A DNA stretch of 5,151 nt from Deltaproteobacteria bacterium (GCA_019312685.1 JAFDCR010000003.1:1-5151); one strand, 5' to 3'. Positions 1-5,104 are shown, counted from the stretch's first letter. The notes: generated by a model not told the origin, from the sequence alone. Numbers and translations are program-made.

Positions 1-112
1 AATGACGCGCCGGAACTGCCTTTGCCCGGGCCACGCCAAACAGGTCGGGAAATGTAACTTTGACCGACCGAATCCCAAGGCTTTTAATTTGTTCAAGTAC
101 TTGTTCTTTCAT
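1..112 (-). CDS. Glutamine synthetase family protein, N-terminal fragment
   Basis: The reading frame begins at an ATG whose complement is at 110-112 and runs off the left edge, giving 37 residues. They start MKEQVLEQIKSLGIRS and continue with a VKVTFPDLFGVARAKAVP stretch. This matches the N-terminal beta-grasp region of the glutamine synthetase superfamily, where a helix and 'GI..V.v.f.DlfG..r.k.vP' precede the catalytic barrel. The superfamily ligates ammonia or an amine to the gamma-carboxyl of glutamate using ATP, in the cytoplasm. The 'GVARAK' wording resembles GlnT/PuuA-like members (gamma-glutamyl-amide synthetases) more than housekeeping GlnA, but the catalytic part is outside the window, so the substrate cannot be decided. 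It is transcribed away from the response regulator at 224. The family call is fairly secure and the subtype is not. Confidence 0.72.
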   Translation of the reverse strand, partial: MKEQVLEQIKSLGIRSVKVTFPDLFGVARAKAVPARH

Positions 113-115
113 TAA

Positions 116-125
116 CCCCCTCCTT
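116..125 (-). promoter_or_regulatory. Strong Shine-Dalgarno site of the glutamine-synthetase-like gene
   Basis: On the minus strand the sequence AAGGAGGGGG lies just upstream of the ATG at 112. The AGGAGG core is at 119-124, leaving a 6-nt gap. This near-perfect site fixes the start of the left-edge gene. Confidence 0.75.
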
Positions 126-138
126 ACCTTTAATTATT

Positions 139-166
139 TTGCAATATACGTTATGGTCGGTCTAAT
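139..166 (+). promoter_or_regulatory. Candidate sigma70 promoter of the REC-PAS-LuxR gene
   Basis: TTGCAA at 139-144 (4 of 6 matches to the -35 consensus) is followed after 16 bp by TCTAAT at 161-166 (5 of 6 matches to the -10 consensus). Transcription would start near 173, giving a leader of about 50 nt. Another -10-like hexamer, TATAAA, lies at 180-185 but has no good -35 partner. The gap is AT-rich, so such matches arise by chance; this is a suggestion only. Confidence 0.3.
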
Positions 167-212
167 TTTTCAGTTATTCTATAAAGTTAAATCAAGTTCC
201 ACCTTAAAAAAC

Positions 213-217
213 AGGAG
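213..217 (+). promoter_or_regulatory. Ribosome binding site deciding the ATG start at 224
   Basis: AGGAG at 213-217 is 6 nt upstream of the ATG at 224 but only 3 nt from the in-frame TTG at 221. The spacing favours ATG 224 as the real start. Confidence 0.7.
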
Positions 218-223
218 AAATTG

Positions 224-1477
224 ATGAATGCAGCTAAAATTCTAGTAATAGATGATGAACCTGCTTTGCAGAGGGCAATGCAGAAAGTTTTAAAGACTGA
301 GAATTATTCTGTAGTAATTGCCGGTAACGGTATTGAGGGTTACGAACACTTTAAAAAGGAAAAACCCGATCTTGTCCTGCTTGACCTCCGCATGCCGAAG
401 ATGGACGGTTTTGGCTTTCTTGAAAAGATCAGGATCAGAGAGGATGATCCATACAGTGTTGTTGTTATCACAGGTCACGGTAATGACAGAGAGGTAGAGA
501 GGTGTTTTGAACTCGGAGTTAACTTTTTTCTGCATAAACCTATAAGTCTTGTTGAAGTTCGATGTATTACAAAACGCTGCCTTGAAATGAAGGCAACTGA
601 AAAGGAACTTCGCGAGCACCGCAGTTTACTGGAAAAGAAAGTTGCAGAAAGAACCAGAGAACTAACAGACCAGTTATACTTCCAGCAGAACCTGATCGAT
701 TCTATTCCGATTCCGGTTTATTTTAAGGATCCCGATTTGAAATACCTGGGGTGCAACAAGGCCTCTGAAGAGACTCTTGGTTATGCAAAGGAACATATTA
801 TCGGCAGAACCGTCCATGATATTATGCCGGAAAATATTGCCAGGATTCATCACCAGAAAGACCTGCAGCTCCTTCAGGCAGGAGAAATGAAACATTACGA
901 AGTATCAACTGAATATTCTAACGGGAAAAAACATGACCAGCTTGTTTTCAAGGCCCTGTTCAACAATAAGAAAGGGGATGTCGAAGGTTTGATAGGCACT
1001 AACCTGGACATTACAGAAAGAAACCGGGCCCGACTCAAGCTTGAACATCAGGCCGAAGAACTGAAAAATGCCAACACGGCCTTACGTGTAATCCTTAAAC
1101 AGGTTAACGAAAACAAAACAGACATGGAGAGCAAGGTACTTGATAATTTTGCCCGCCTTGTAAGCCCTTACCTTGAAACCCTGGAAATTAATCTTGCCGG
1201 AAGCACGCAGCTTGAATATATCAAGATCATCCAGGAGAATATCAAGAAGATAACCTCCTCTTTTTCCCAGAAACTCTCCTCCAGTTACCTTGGGCTGAGC
1301 CCCAGGGAAATACAGGTGGCGGATCTTGTGCGTCATGGAAGAACAAACAAGGAATCATCAGGTATTCTTAATATTTCCGTCAATGCCGTGGAATTTCACA
1401 GAAATAATCTGAGAAGAAAACTTGGTATACAGAACAAGAAGGTCAACCTGAGAACATATCTGCTTTCAATGGATTAG
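224..1477 (+). CDS. Response regulator with REC, PAS and LuxR-type HTH domains
   Basis: This 417-residue protein is a cytoplasmic two-component regulator that also carries its own sensory domain. Residues 4-118 form a receiver with acidic pocket D10-D11, phospho-acceptor D54 in LLDLRMP, T83 and K105 (HKP), so all phosphorylation residues are present. A charged coiled-coil linker (about 120-150) leads to a PAS domain (about 153-266, ending in the typical DITER). A further helical linker (267-357) precedes a LuxR/FixJ-type helix-turn-helix from LSPRE at 358 to the C-terminus, which contains the recognition helix NAVEFHRNNLRRKLG. The architecture implies phosphorylation-dependent DNA binding, with PAS sensing a ligand or redox state. 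No histidine kinase is in the window, so its partner is unknown. It diverges from a glutamine-synthetase-family gene, which makes that gene and itself plausible targets. One oddity is that the usual 'EIA' of the HTH reads ESS here. The domain call is firm; the regulon is inferred. Confidence 0.92.
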   Translation: MNAAKILVIDDEPALQRAMQKVLKTENYSVVIAGNGIEGYEHFKKEKPDLVLLDLRMPKMDGFGFLEKIRIREDDPYSVVVITGHGNDREVERCFELGVNFFLHKPISLVEVRCITKRCLEMKATEKELREHRSLLEKKVAERTRELTDQLYFQQNLIDSIPIPVYFKDPDLKYLGCNKASEETLGYAKEHIIGRTVHDIMPENIARIHHQKDLQLLQAGEMKHYEVSTEYSNGKKHDQLVFKALFNNKKGDVEGLIGTNLDITERNRARLKLEHQAEELKNANTALRVILKQVNENKTDMESKVLDNFARLVSPYLETLEINLAGSTQLEYIKIIQENIKKITSSFSQKLSSSYLGLSPREIQVADLVRHGRTNKESSGILNISVNAVEFHRNNLRRKLGIQNKKVNLRTYLLSMD

Positions 1478-1643
1478 CATGACAACTGCATACTAACGGA
1501 ATAAAAAATTCTTTATTCTCCTTGGACTCATCACTGTCAAGAAGAACATAGATATTTTTTATAGTTTAGACGAGAGTTTCAAAGACAACCTGATCACATG
1601 AAGATATGTTTTAGGGGTAAATGATTCAGGGCCCATTTAAGTT

Positions 1644-1662
1644 ATTCTTTTTCTGAAAGAAT
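1644..1662. repeat. 7-bp inverted repeat with a 5-nt loop
   Basis: ATTCTTT at 1644-1650 and AAAGAAT at 1656-1662 are perfect complements around the loop TTCTG. The stem is AT-rich and is followed by GTTATATTTA rather than a T-run. It could be a weak transcript end for the upstream regulator or a random hairpin. Confidence 0.35.
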
Positions 1663-1762
1663 GTTATATTTACATATAATTAGACACCTTAATGTCCCAA
1701 TGCAATTAGGGCTTCAGAACTTGAATAAATGCCGAAAACTATTTAGGTAAAATACTTTTTTG

Positions 1763-1780
1763 CTGTTGACAGGTTAACAG
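1763..1780. promoter_or_regulatory. Imperfect 18-bp palindrome overlapping a consensus -35 box
   Basis: The sequence CTGTTGACAGGTTAACAG has two 8-bp arms, CTGTTGAC and GTTAACAG, that are inverse complements except at one position, around a 2-bp centre. It contains the perfect -35 hexamer TTGACA at 1766-1771. The best -10-like hexamer downstream is TATTAA at 1787-1792, at a short 15-bp spacing. Its place upstream of the lipoprotein gene suggests a promoter with an overlapping operator, where a bound dimer would block or alter RNA polymerase binding. Both readings are inferred. Confidence 0.4.
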
Positions 1781-1830
1781 AAGAGATATTAAAGAAATTT
1801 TAGCAAAAGATTAATTAACTTGAAGTAAAT

Positions 1831-1846
1831 ATAACTTATTAGTTAT
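1831..1846. repeat. 6-bp inverted repeat upstream of the lipoprotein gene
   Basis: ATAACT (1831-1836) and AGTTAT (1841-1846) are perfect complements around TATT. It lies about 56 bp upstream of the lipoprotein start and downstream of the candidate promoter, so it would fall in the leader. In DNA this AT-rich it may be chance. Confidence 0.3.
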
Positions 1847-1902
1847 TACGTCCCACCTTAATCTACCCATCTTTGAAATTATTTTTTGGATAAAAAAACA
1901 GG

Positions 1903-2550
1903 ATGATAGGTGCTATTCAATTTAATAAAGTAACATTTCAGAAACTTACAGATTTTCGAACCACCGGTCTTATCGGGCTGTGCAACTGTGTTTTCTTATT
2001 TTCTTTAGCAGTATGTCTTTGTAGCTGTTCAACCACTTCTCTTCTTCCAAGTCAAAAGAACATAGTTATCACACCATGGAAATCTTTTAAAGAAGCTGAA
2101 ACAGCTTTTGAAAAGATTACTCCTTACCAGACACAGAAAACGGAGTTAGAAAAGATTGGCTTTGCACCCCGGGCGACATCTAATTTCACGGTCCTCAACT
2201 ATCTTGATATTATGGAGCGCTTCATGCCCAATCAATCAATTACTAAAGAAGACCTCGCAGCTGGGTTACAGGATTGTCTTGCCGATCAAGAACAATGTTA
2301 TGCCTATGAAATTAATATCCGCAAATTTAAATCGCAGCGATTTGGTAATGTTTTTCTTGACCTCTTCAATTTTAGACGTAAAACCAAAGTCCGTGGTTGG
2401 GAGTTCAATGCCTTAATTGTCTTGAAGGACGGCTTGGTTGTCTACAAGCTCAGCAGTGGAGCTCCGATGACCGATGAATTACATGACAGTAAAAATCCTC
2501 TTGGGCCGCTGCAAAGTGCTGATAAATTCATCTGGGCTGTTTCACAGTAA
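1903..2550 (+). CDS. Predicted lipoprotein of unknown function
   Basis: This is a 215-residue protein. A hydrophobic segment at about 22-41 ends in L39-C40-S41-C42, which fits a lipobox, so signal peptidase II would cleave before C42 and leave a lipid-anchored protein of about 174 residues on the cell envelope. The mature part begins with a Ser/Thr-rich stretch, then ITPWKSFKEAETAFEKI at 56-72, ERFMPN at 105-110, C125 and C132 (a possible disulfide), GW at 165-166, a KDG turn at 175-177, and NPLGPLQ at 198-204. I recognise the general look of an uncharacterised proteobacterial lipoprotein family but cannot name a function. An in-frame stop at 1891 and the absence of other nearby ATGs fix the start at 1903, although the Shine-Dalgarno site is poor (GGA 12 nt upstream). 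The n-region of about 21 residues is long for a lipoprotein. It converges on the next gene, with 62 bp between the stop codons. Confidence 0.75.
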   Translation: MIGAIQFNKVTFQKLTDFRTTGLIGLCNCVFLFSLAVCLCSCSTTSLLPSQKNIVITPWKSFKEAETAFEKITPYQTQKTELEKIGFAPRATSNFTVLNYLDIMERFMPNQSITKEDLAAGLQDCLADQEQCYAYEINIRKFKSQRFGNVFLDLFNFRRKTKVRGWEFNALIVLKDGLVVYKLSSGAPMTDELHDSKNPLGPLQSADKFIWAVSQ

Positions 2551-2612
2551 TATAAGAATTATTCAACAAAAGGTATGGACTGTCTCGTTTAAAAAATCAT
2601 TTGCAGCAAAAA
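2551..2612. other. Short convergent gap without a clear terminator
   Basis: The lipoprotein gene and the hemerythrin-PAS gene end facing each other 62 bp apart. On the minus strand a T-run (2591-2596) follows a very weak TTTG/CAAA stem, which is too short to call a terminator. No bidirectional hairpin is visible, so transcripts may overlap or end by another mechanism. Confidence 0.4.
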
Positions 2613-3572
2613 TTAATAGAGCAGCCGCTTTTCACCTTCAATCCGCTGGATTGCACCGATAGCCTGGGTCACCTCCAGGACTCCCATATATTCATCTGAC
2701 TCGCTGTAAACCGGGTAGTAACGGATCAGGATCTTGTCCCCCCTGAAATCAATCCAGAACTCGGCATGATCCATGGTGCGATCCTTGAAGCCGGTGACAA
2801 TCTGCCGGACCATATCAACACTTTTCTCAGGATGACATTTTTCTACTTTACGGCCGATTACCGAGCGGGTTCTCGGGAAAAGCTTCGTCTTGTCCAATTT
2901 GTTGAAGTAGGCCACGGTATCTTCCGCATCCACAAACGTCACTTCAAAAGGCAGGGTTTCCATAATAGCGTCAATCTGTTCATAAGAAAGATTTCGGATC
3001 AAACGTTTCTTTGCCTCGCTGTCCTTTTCCACTTCGGCCAGCATCTGGGCAAAATGGACTCTTGCCTCGTCTCCGTAAGTCTGCTGGTCCAGGGTTTTAA
3101 AAGAATTCAAAAGAGACGTATTATCATCATCGGTGAAGACCTTTCGGCCCATGGCATAAAGTACGTCGTTTTCCTTCCAGATATGTTCCGCCCGTATTTT
3201 GAGATATTCAAAGCCTTCGGCGACATATTTCTGCCTTGCTGCAGAAGTTGCATCTGCCAGATTCGGCAGCTCATTCATCATCCGCTGCAGCAGTTTTCTC
3301 TCTGCGTCGTGCTCCATGAGCATAACACCTATCGGTCCGCCCTCTACAGGGAGCCCTTTTGTTTGCATCAATGGAAAAAGAAACTTCTCCTCCTTTGTAT
3401 TATGTATCTTGTCACCGAACTCCAGAAGGAAATCTATAGCTCTCTGCATCTGCAACGGGGCCTTGACGGATTCATCAATCCTTTCGAGGCAGTTCTTCAA
3501 TACCGCCATGGCCCGTTCAATCATTTCATGTTCTGCCACGAGAAAATCATCCCACCTTGTATAGTTTTCCAT
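2613..3572 (-). CDS. Hemerythrin-like domain protein with C-terminal DUF438-type PAS domain
   Basis: This is a 319-residue cytoplasmic protein with no signal peptide or membrane segment. Residues 1-145 form a hemerythrin-like four-helix bundle. Its potential diiron ligands are H15 (AEHEMIE), H57 with E61/E62 (HNTKEEKFLFP), H88 (MEHDAE) and H130 with E134/D136 (AEHIWKEND), one cluster per helix as the family requires. A helical linker (about 150-200) leads to a PAS domain (about 201-310) with LPFEVTFVD, KCHPEKS at 245-251 and AEFWIDFRG at 270-278, the signature of the PAS domain found in DUF438/hemerythrin proteins. Hemerythrin domains bind O2, NO or iron redox states, so a sensing or scavenging role is likely, but there is no kinase, cyclase or DNA-binding output domain. 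The AGGAGG site 6 nt upstream fixes the start. A CRP/FNR-type palindrome about 145 bp upstream suggests redox or NO-linked control. Confidence 0.88.
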   Translation of the reverse strand: MENYTRWDDFLVAEHEMIERAMAVLKNCLERIDESVKAPLQMQRAIDFLLEFGDKIHNTKEEKFLFPLMQTKGLPVEGGPIGVMLMEHDAERKLLQRMMNELPNLADATSAARQKYVAEGFEYLKIRAEHIWKENDVLYAMGRKVFTDDDNTSLLNSFKTLDQQTYGDEARVHFAQMLAEVEKDSEAKKRLIRNLSYEQIDAIMETLPFEVTFVDAEDTVAYFNKLDKTKLFPRTRSVIGRKVEKCHPEKSVDMVRQIVTGFKDRTMDHAEFWIDFRGDKILIRYYPVYSESDEYMGVLEVTQAIGAIQRIEGEKRLLY

Positions 3573-3578
3573 TATGCG

Positions 3579-3584
3579 CCTCCT
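3579..3584 (-). promoter_or_regulatory. Perfect Shine-Dalgarno site of the hemerythrin-PAS gene
   Basis: CCTCCT on the plus strand reads AGGAGG on the minus strand, with a 6-nt gap to the ATG at 3570-3572. This predicts efficient translation and confirms the start. Confidence 0.8.
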
Positions 3585-3617
3585 GAAGAAAAAAATGTCT
3601 AGTCTTCCTTTATTTTA

Positions 3618-3643
3618 TTCAGATTATTAATTCAGATTATTAA
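3618..3643. repeat. Perfect 13-bp tandem duplication
   Basis: TTCAGATTATTAA occurs twice head to tail, at 3618-3630 and 3631-3643, with no mismatch. It lies in the predicted 5' leader of the hemerythrin-PAS gene, 46 bp upstream of the start codon. It may be a recent replication-slippage event or a duplicated binding site. Confidence 0.8.
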
Positions 3644-3682
3644 TTTTTTCAAAAGTTATCCATAACAGCTGATTTGCCTAAA

Positions 3683-3688
3683 CATTTA
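3683..3688 (-). promoter_or_regulatory. Candidate -10 box for the hemerythrin-PAS gene
   Basis: The minus-strand hexamer TAAATG matches the -10 consensus only partly. It sits exactly where a -10 belongs if the palindrome at 3711-3724 is centred at -41.5, with transcription starting near 3676. The case rests on geometry more than on the hexamer. Confidence 0.35.
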
Positions 3689-3710
3689 CAGGAACAGATG
3701 AGATAAAACC

Positions 3711-3724
3711 TTGACCTGGGTCAA
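3711..3724. promoter_or_regulatory. CRP/FNR-family operator-type palindrome
   Basis: TTGACCTGGGTCAA has perfect 5-bp inverted half sites, TTGAC and GTCAA, around a 4-bp centre. This is the spacing used by CRP/FNR-family dimers; FNR itself prefers TTGAT-N4-ATCAA, and half sites ending in C are expected of relatives such as HcpR- or DNR-type regulators. It lies between the Gate gene's stop and the hemerythrin-PAS start, and no other promoter is expected in this gap. It therefore probably regulates the hemerythrin-PAS gene. The regulator protein is not in the window. Confidence 0.6.
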
Positions 3725-3744
3725 CTGCAGCTCATTTATTTTTC

Positions 3745-3757
3745 ACTATTAAATAGT
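3745..3757. repeat. 13-bp palindrome between the Gate and hemerythrin-PAS genes
   Basis: ACTATT and AATAGT are perfect inverse complements around a single A. There is no T-run after it on either strand, so it is not an intrinsic terminator of the Gate gene. It lies about 20 bp upstream of the CRP/FNR-type site and could be a second operator, or chance in AT-rich DNA. Confidence 0.35.
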
Positions 3758-3804
3758 AGACCACGATCAACAATAAAACTTTATTTAAACTTCAAAGATA
3801 CTGG

Positions 3805-4773
3805 TTATATGGTTAGAAAATAATAAACTGTACCAACAATTATTACTGAACCTATGCGGAATACCTGATTATAGGCAATCAACTCTGTAGCCAGTTTTGG
3901 CTGAAATATACCGGCATAGAATGGAAACTGATGCCTTACCGCACGCATGGGTGACGAAAGTACGTTTCCGGCCAGCAGGGCCAAAACAACCTCTCTGGTT
4001 CCCAAACTGCCGCTATCAAGCAAGGCGCCCGCTGCGGCAAGACCTGCACTGATTTCAGCTGAAAGTTGCAGAACAACTACCCCCAAACTTTTCGGATCCA
4101 GCCAGGCCAGAAGTTTTACATGCTGAGCCATCCATTGTTCCACCAAGGCGAATGTCCCGATCCGGTTAAGAAAAAAAACCGCCGTATAGATCGGGACAGT
4201 AAAAATAAGTATACGCTTAATCCTCTTCCGAAATCGCCCCCAGGCCTTTTGCAGGGCCTGCGGTATACTATTGACCGTGTTTTCCTCAAGCCTGCAGGTG
4301 ACACAGTGCTCTTTGCGGCCGGGAAGCACAATTTTACCTGCAACCATAATGAAGACAGTGCGCAGGAATGCTGCAAAAAGGGTTAATGCCACGTAAATAA
4401 ATGCCGTACCTTTCAACATGGGCACGGCAAGAAAAAACAGGGTGGGGAGATGCAAAAAATAGGTGGGCAGACTGTTAAAAAGATTGGAAAAAACAAGCTC
4501 CCGCCTGCTGATCTTGCCTTGCTCATATGCTTCCGAGAGCATTGTATTGGCAGATACAGCAGAAAAAAAGGCCATGGAAAAACTGGCCCCGGTAATATCC
4601 GGCAGATGGGACCTCCGTATCAGTGGAGATGAAATTTGGGCAACCCTGTGTGTCCAATTCAACGACTCGATAATATTACCGATCATCAATCCCAGAGAGA
4701 TAAAAAAAACAAGTCTCAGAAGAGGCCAGACCAAACCTTTCCAGAGTATGAGAAATATTTCCGGCTGCTCCAT
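3805..4773 (-). CDS. Membrane protein with two Gate (nucleoside recognition) domains
   Basis: From ATG 4773 this gives 322 residues; the in-frame ATG at 4779 adds two. ATG 4773 is preferred because GGA at 4780-4782 is 6 nt upstream of it but abuts ATG 4779. About eight hydrophobic segments mark an inner-membrane protein. Residues 61-80 (GASFSMAFFSAVSANTM region) and 238-248 (SAEISAGLAAA) are typical Gate motifs, known from NupC-type nucleoside transporters, FeoB and SpmA/SpmB. The two halves repeat: G86-x4-R91-E92-x-V94 with N97, P103 and H108 matches G255-x4-R260-E261-x-V263 with N270, P275 and H281. A charged loop between the halves (about 150-187) carries C157-x2-C160 next to H156, a possible metal or redox site. 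Stand-alone proteins of this kind occur in anaerobic bacteria and archaea with no established substrate, so transport is inferred from the family. The gene is separated from both neighbours by long gaps and is probably monocistronic. Confidence 0.82.
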   Translation of the reverse strand: MEQPEIFLILWKGLVWPLLRLVFFISLGLMIGNIIESLNWTHRVAQISSPLIRRSHLPDITGASFSMAFFSAVSANTMLSEAYEQGKISRRELVFSNLFNSLPTYFLHLPTLFFLAVPMLKGTAFIYVALTLFAAFLRTVFIMVAGKIVLPGRKEHCVTCRLEENTVNSIPQALQKAWGRFRKRIKRILIFTVPIYTAVFFLNRIGTFALVEQWMAQHVKLLAWLDPKSLGVVVLQLSAEISAGLAAAGALLDSGSLGTREVVLALLAGNVLSSPMRAVRHQFPFYAGIFQPKLATELIAYNQVFRIGSVIIVGTVYYFLTI

Positions 4774-4929
4774 GATCATTCCATTTCAGTTACCATAATA
4801 GAAATGACAGCAAAAATTGTTTTATATACATATAATAATATATTAACAGTTTGGTGTTTTTTATTTTTTATTTCTTCAGTCAGCCTCCAACTAGCCTGAA
4901 CCATTAAACTTTATTGCATAACATAACTT

Positions 4930-4958
4930 TTGACATTACATTTCAAAACATCTCACAT
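4930..4958 (+). promoter_or_regulatory. Candidate upstream topA promoter
   Basis: A perfect -35 hexamer TTGACA (4930-4935) is followed after 17 bp by TCACAT (4953-4958), which matches only 3 of 6 positions of the -10 consensus. It would give a leader of about 140 nt. Confidence 0.25.
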
Positions 4959-5001
4959 AAATAAAGAACCTTGAATTCCCTTCCTGTTTTATGATAGCCT
5001 C

Positions 5002-5028
5002 TTGCACATTTTGAGGACGGGATATATT
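5002..5028 (+). promoter_or_regulatory. Candidate proximal topA promoter
   Basis: TTGCAC (5002-5007, 4 of 6) and TATATT (5023-5028, 5 of 6) are 15 bp apart, which is shorter than the optimum of 17. The leader would be about 70 nt. The -10 is the best near topA, but the spacing lowers confidence. Confidence 0.35.
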
Positions 5029-5039
5029 TACATTTAATC

Positions 5040-5077
5040 ACTGCAACAGCAGTAGAAAAGTCAAATTTAGAGCTGTT
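5040..5077 (+). repeat. Competing inverted repeats in the topA leader
   Basis: ACTGC (5040-5044) pairs with GCAGT (5049-5053) around AACA. AACAGC (5045-5050) can instead pair with GCTGTT (5072-5077). The two stems share bases 5049-5050 and exclude each other. The stems are short, so a regulatory switch is only a possibility. Confidence 0.3.
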
Positions 5078-5104
5078 TTCTCTCGTTGAAGTTAGAAGGG
5101 TATC

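Larger units (their letters stand above)
1478..1902. other. 425-bp AT-rich intergenic region with no supported gene
   Basis: No reading frame here has both a ribosome binding site and a plausible length. The longest ATG frame I found on the plus strand, at 1661-1750 (29 codons), has no Shine-Dalgarno site and no recognisable protein. Just after the regulator's stop, GAATAAA (1499-1505) can pair with TTTATTC (1512-1518), but no T-run follows, so it is a poor terminator. The region also holds inverted repeats at 1644-1662, 1763-1780 and 1831-1846 and a consensus -35 box at 1766-1771. It most likely contains the regulator's 3' end and the lipoprotein gene's promoter. A small RNA cannot be excluded from sequence alone. 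Confidence 0.6.
4780..5104. other. 325-bp divergent gap between the Gate gene and topA
   Basis: No credible gene lies here. The half near the Gate gene is very AT-rich and includes the palindrome TTATATACATATAA (4822-4835) and several TATTAT-like -10 matches on the minus strand, but no convincing -35, so its promoter is only approximately located. The half near topA holds a TTGACA box (4930-4935), a second -35-like box with a good -10 (5002-5028), and a leader with competing inverted repeats (5040-5077). The gap must contain promoters for both divergent genes. Confidence 0.6.

Noticed and set aside
1499..1518. AT-only-looking hairpin GAATAAA/TTTATTC after the regulator stop as a terminator
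   Set aside because: The stem is weak and no run of T follows, so it does not meet the form of an intrinsic terminator.
1661..1750. A 29-codon ATG frame in the intergenic region
   Set aside because: No Shine-Dalgarno site, AT-rich composition like the surrounding noncoding DNA, and no recognisable protein.
2601..2611. TTTGCAGCAAA dyad in the convergent gap as a bidirectional terminator
   Set aside because: Only a 4-bp stem with a 3-nt loop is physically possible, too weak for termination despite a nearby T-run on the minus strand.
2766..3602. Long plus-strand open frame opposite the hemerythrin-PAS gene
   Set aside because: It is the antisense shadow of a well-supported gene with domain motifs and a perfect ribosome binding site; the plus-strand translation is unlike any protein I know.
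3772..3785. AATAAA/TTTATT inverted repeat after the Gate gene stop as a terminator
   Set aside because: Short A/T stem with almost no loop and no T-run; cannot be told from background AT-rich sequence.
4776..4796. A six-codon minus-strand mini-ORF overlapping the Gate gene start
   Set aside because: It ends across the start codons of the Gate gene, as in translational coupling, but it has no ribosome binding site and is too short to separate from chance.
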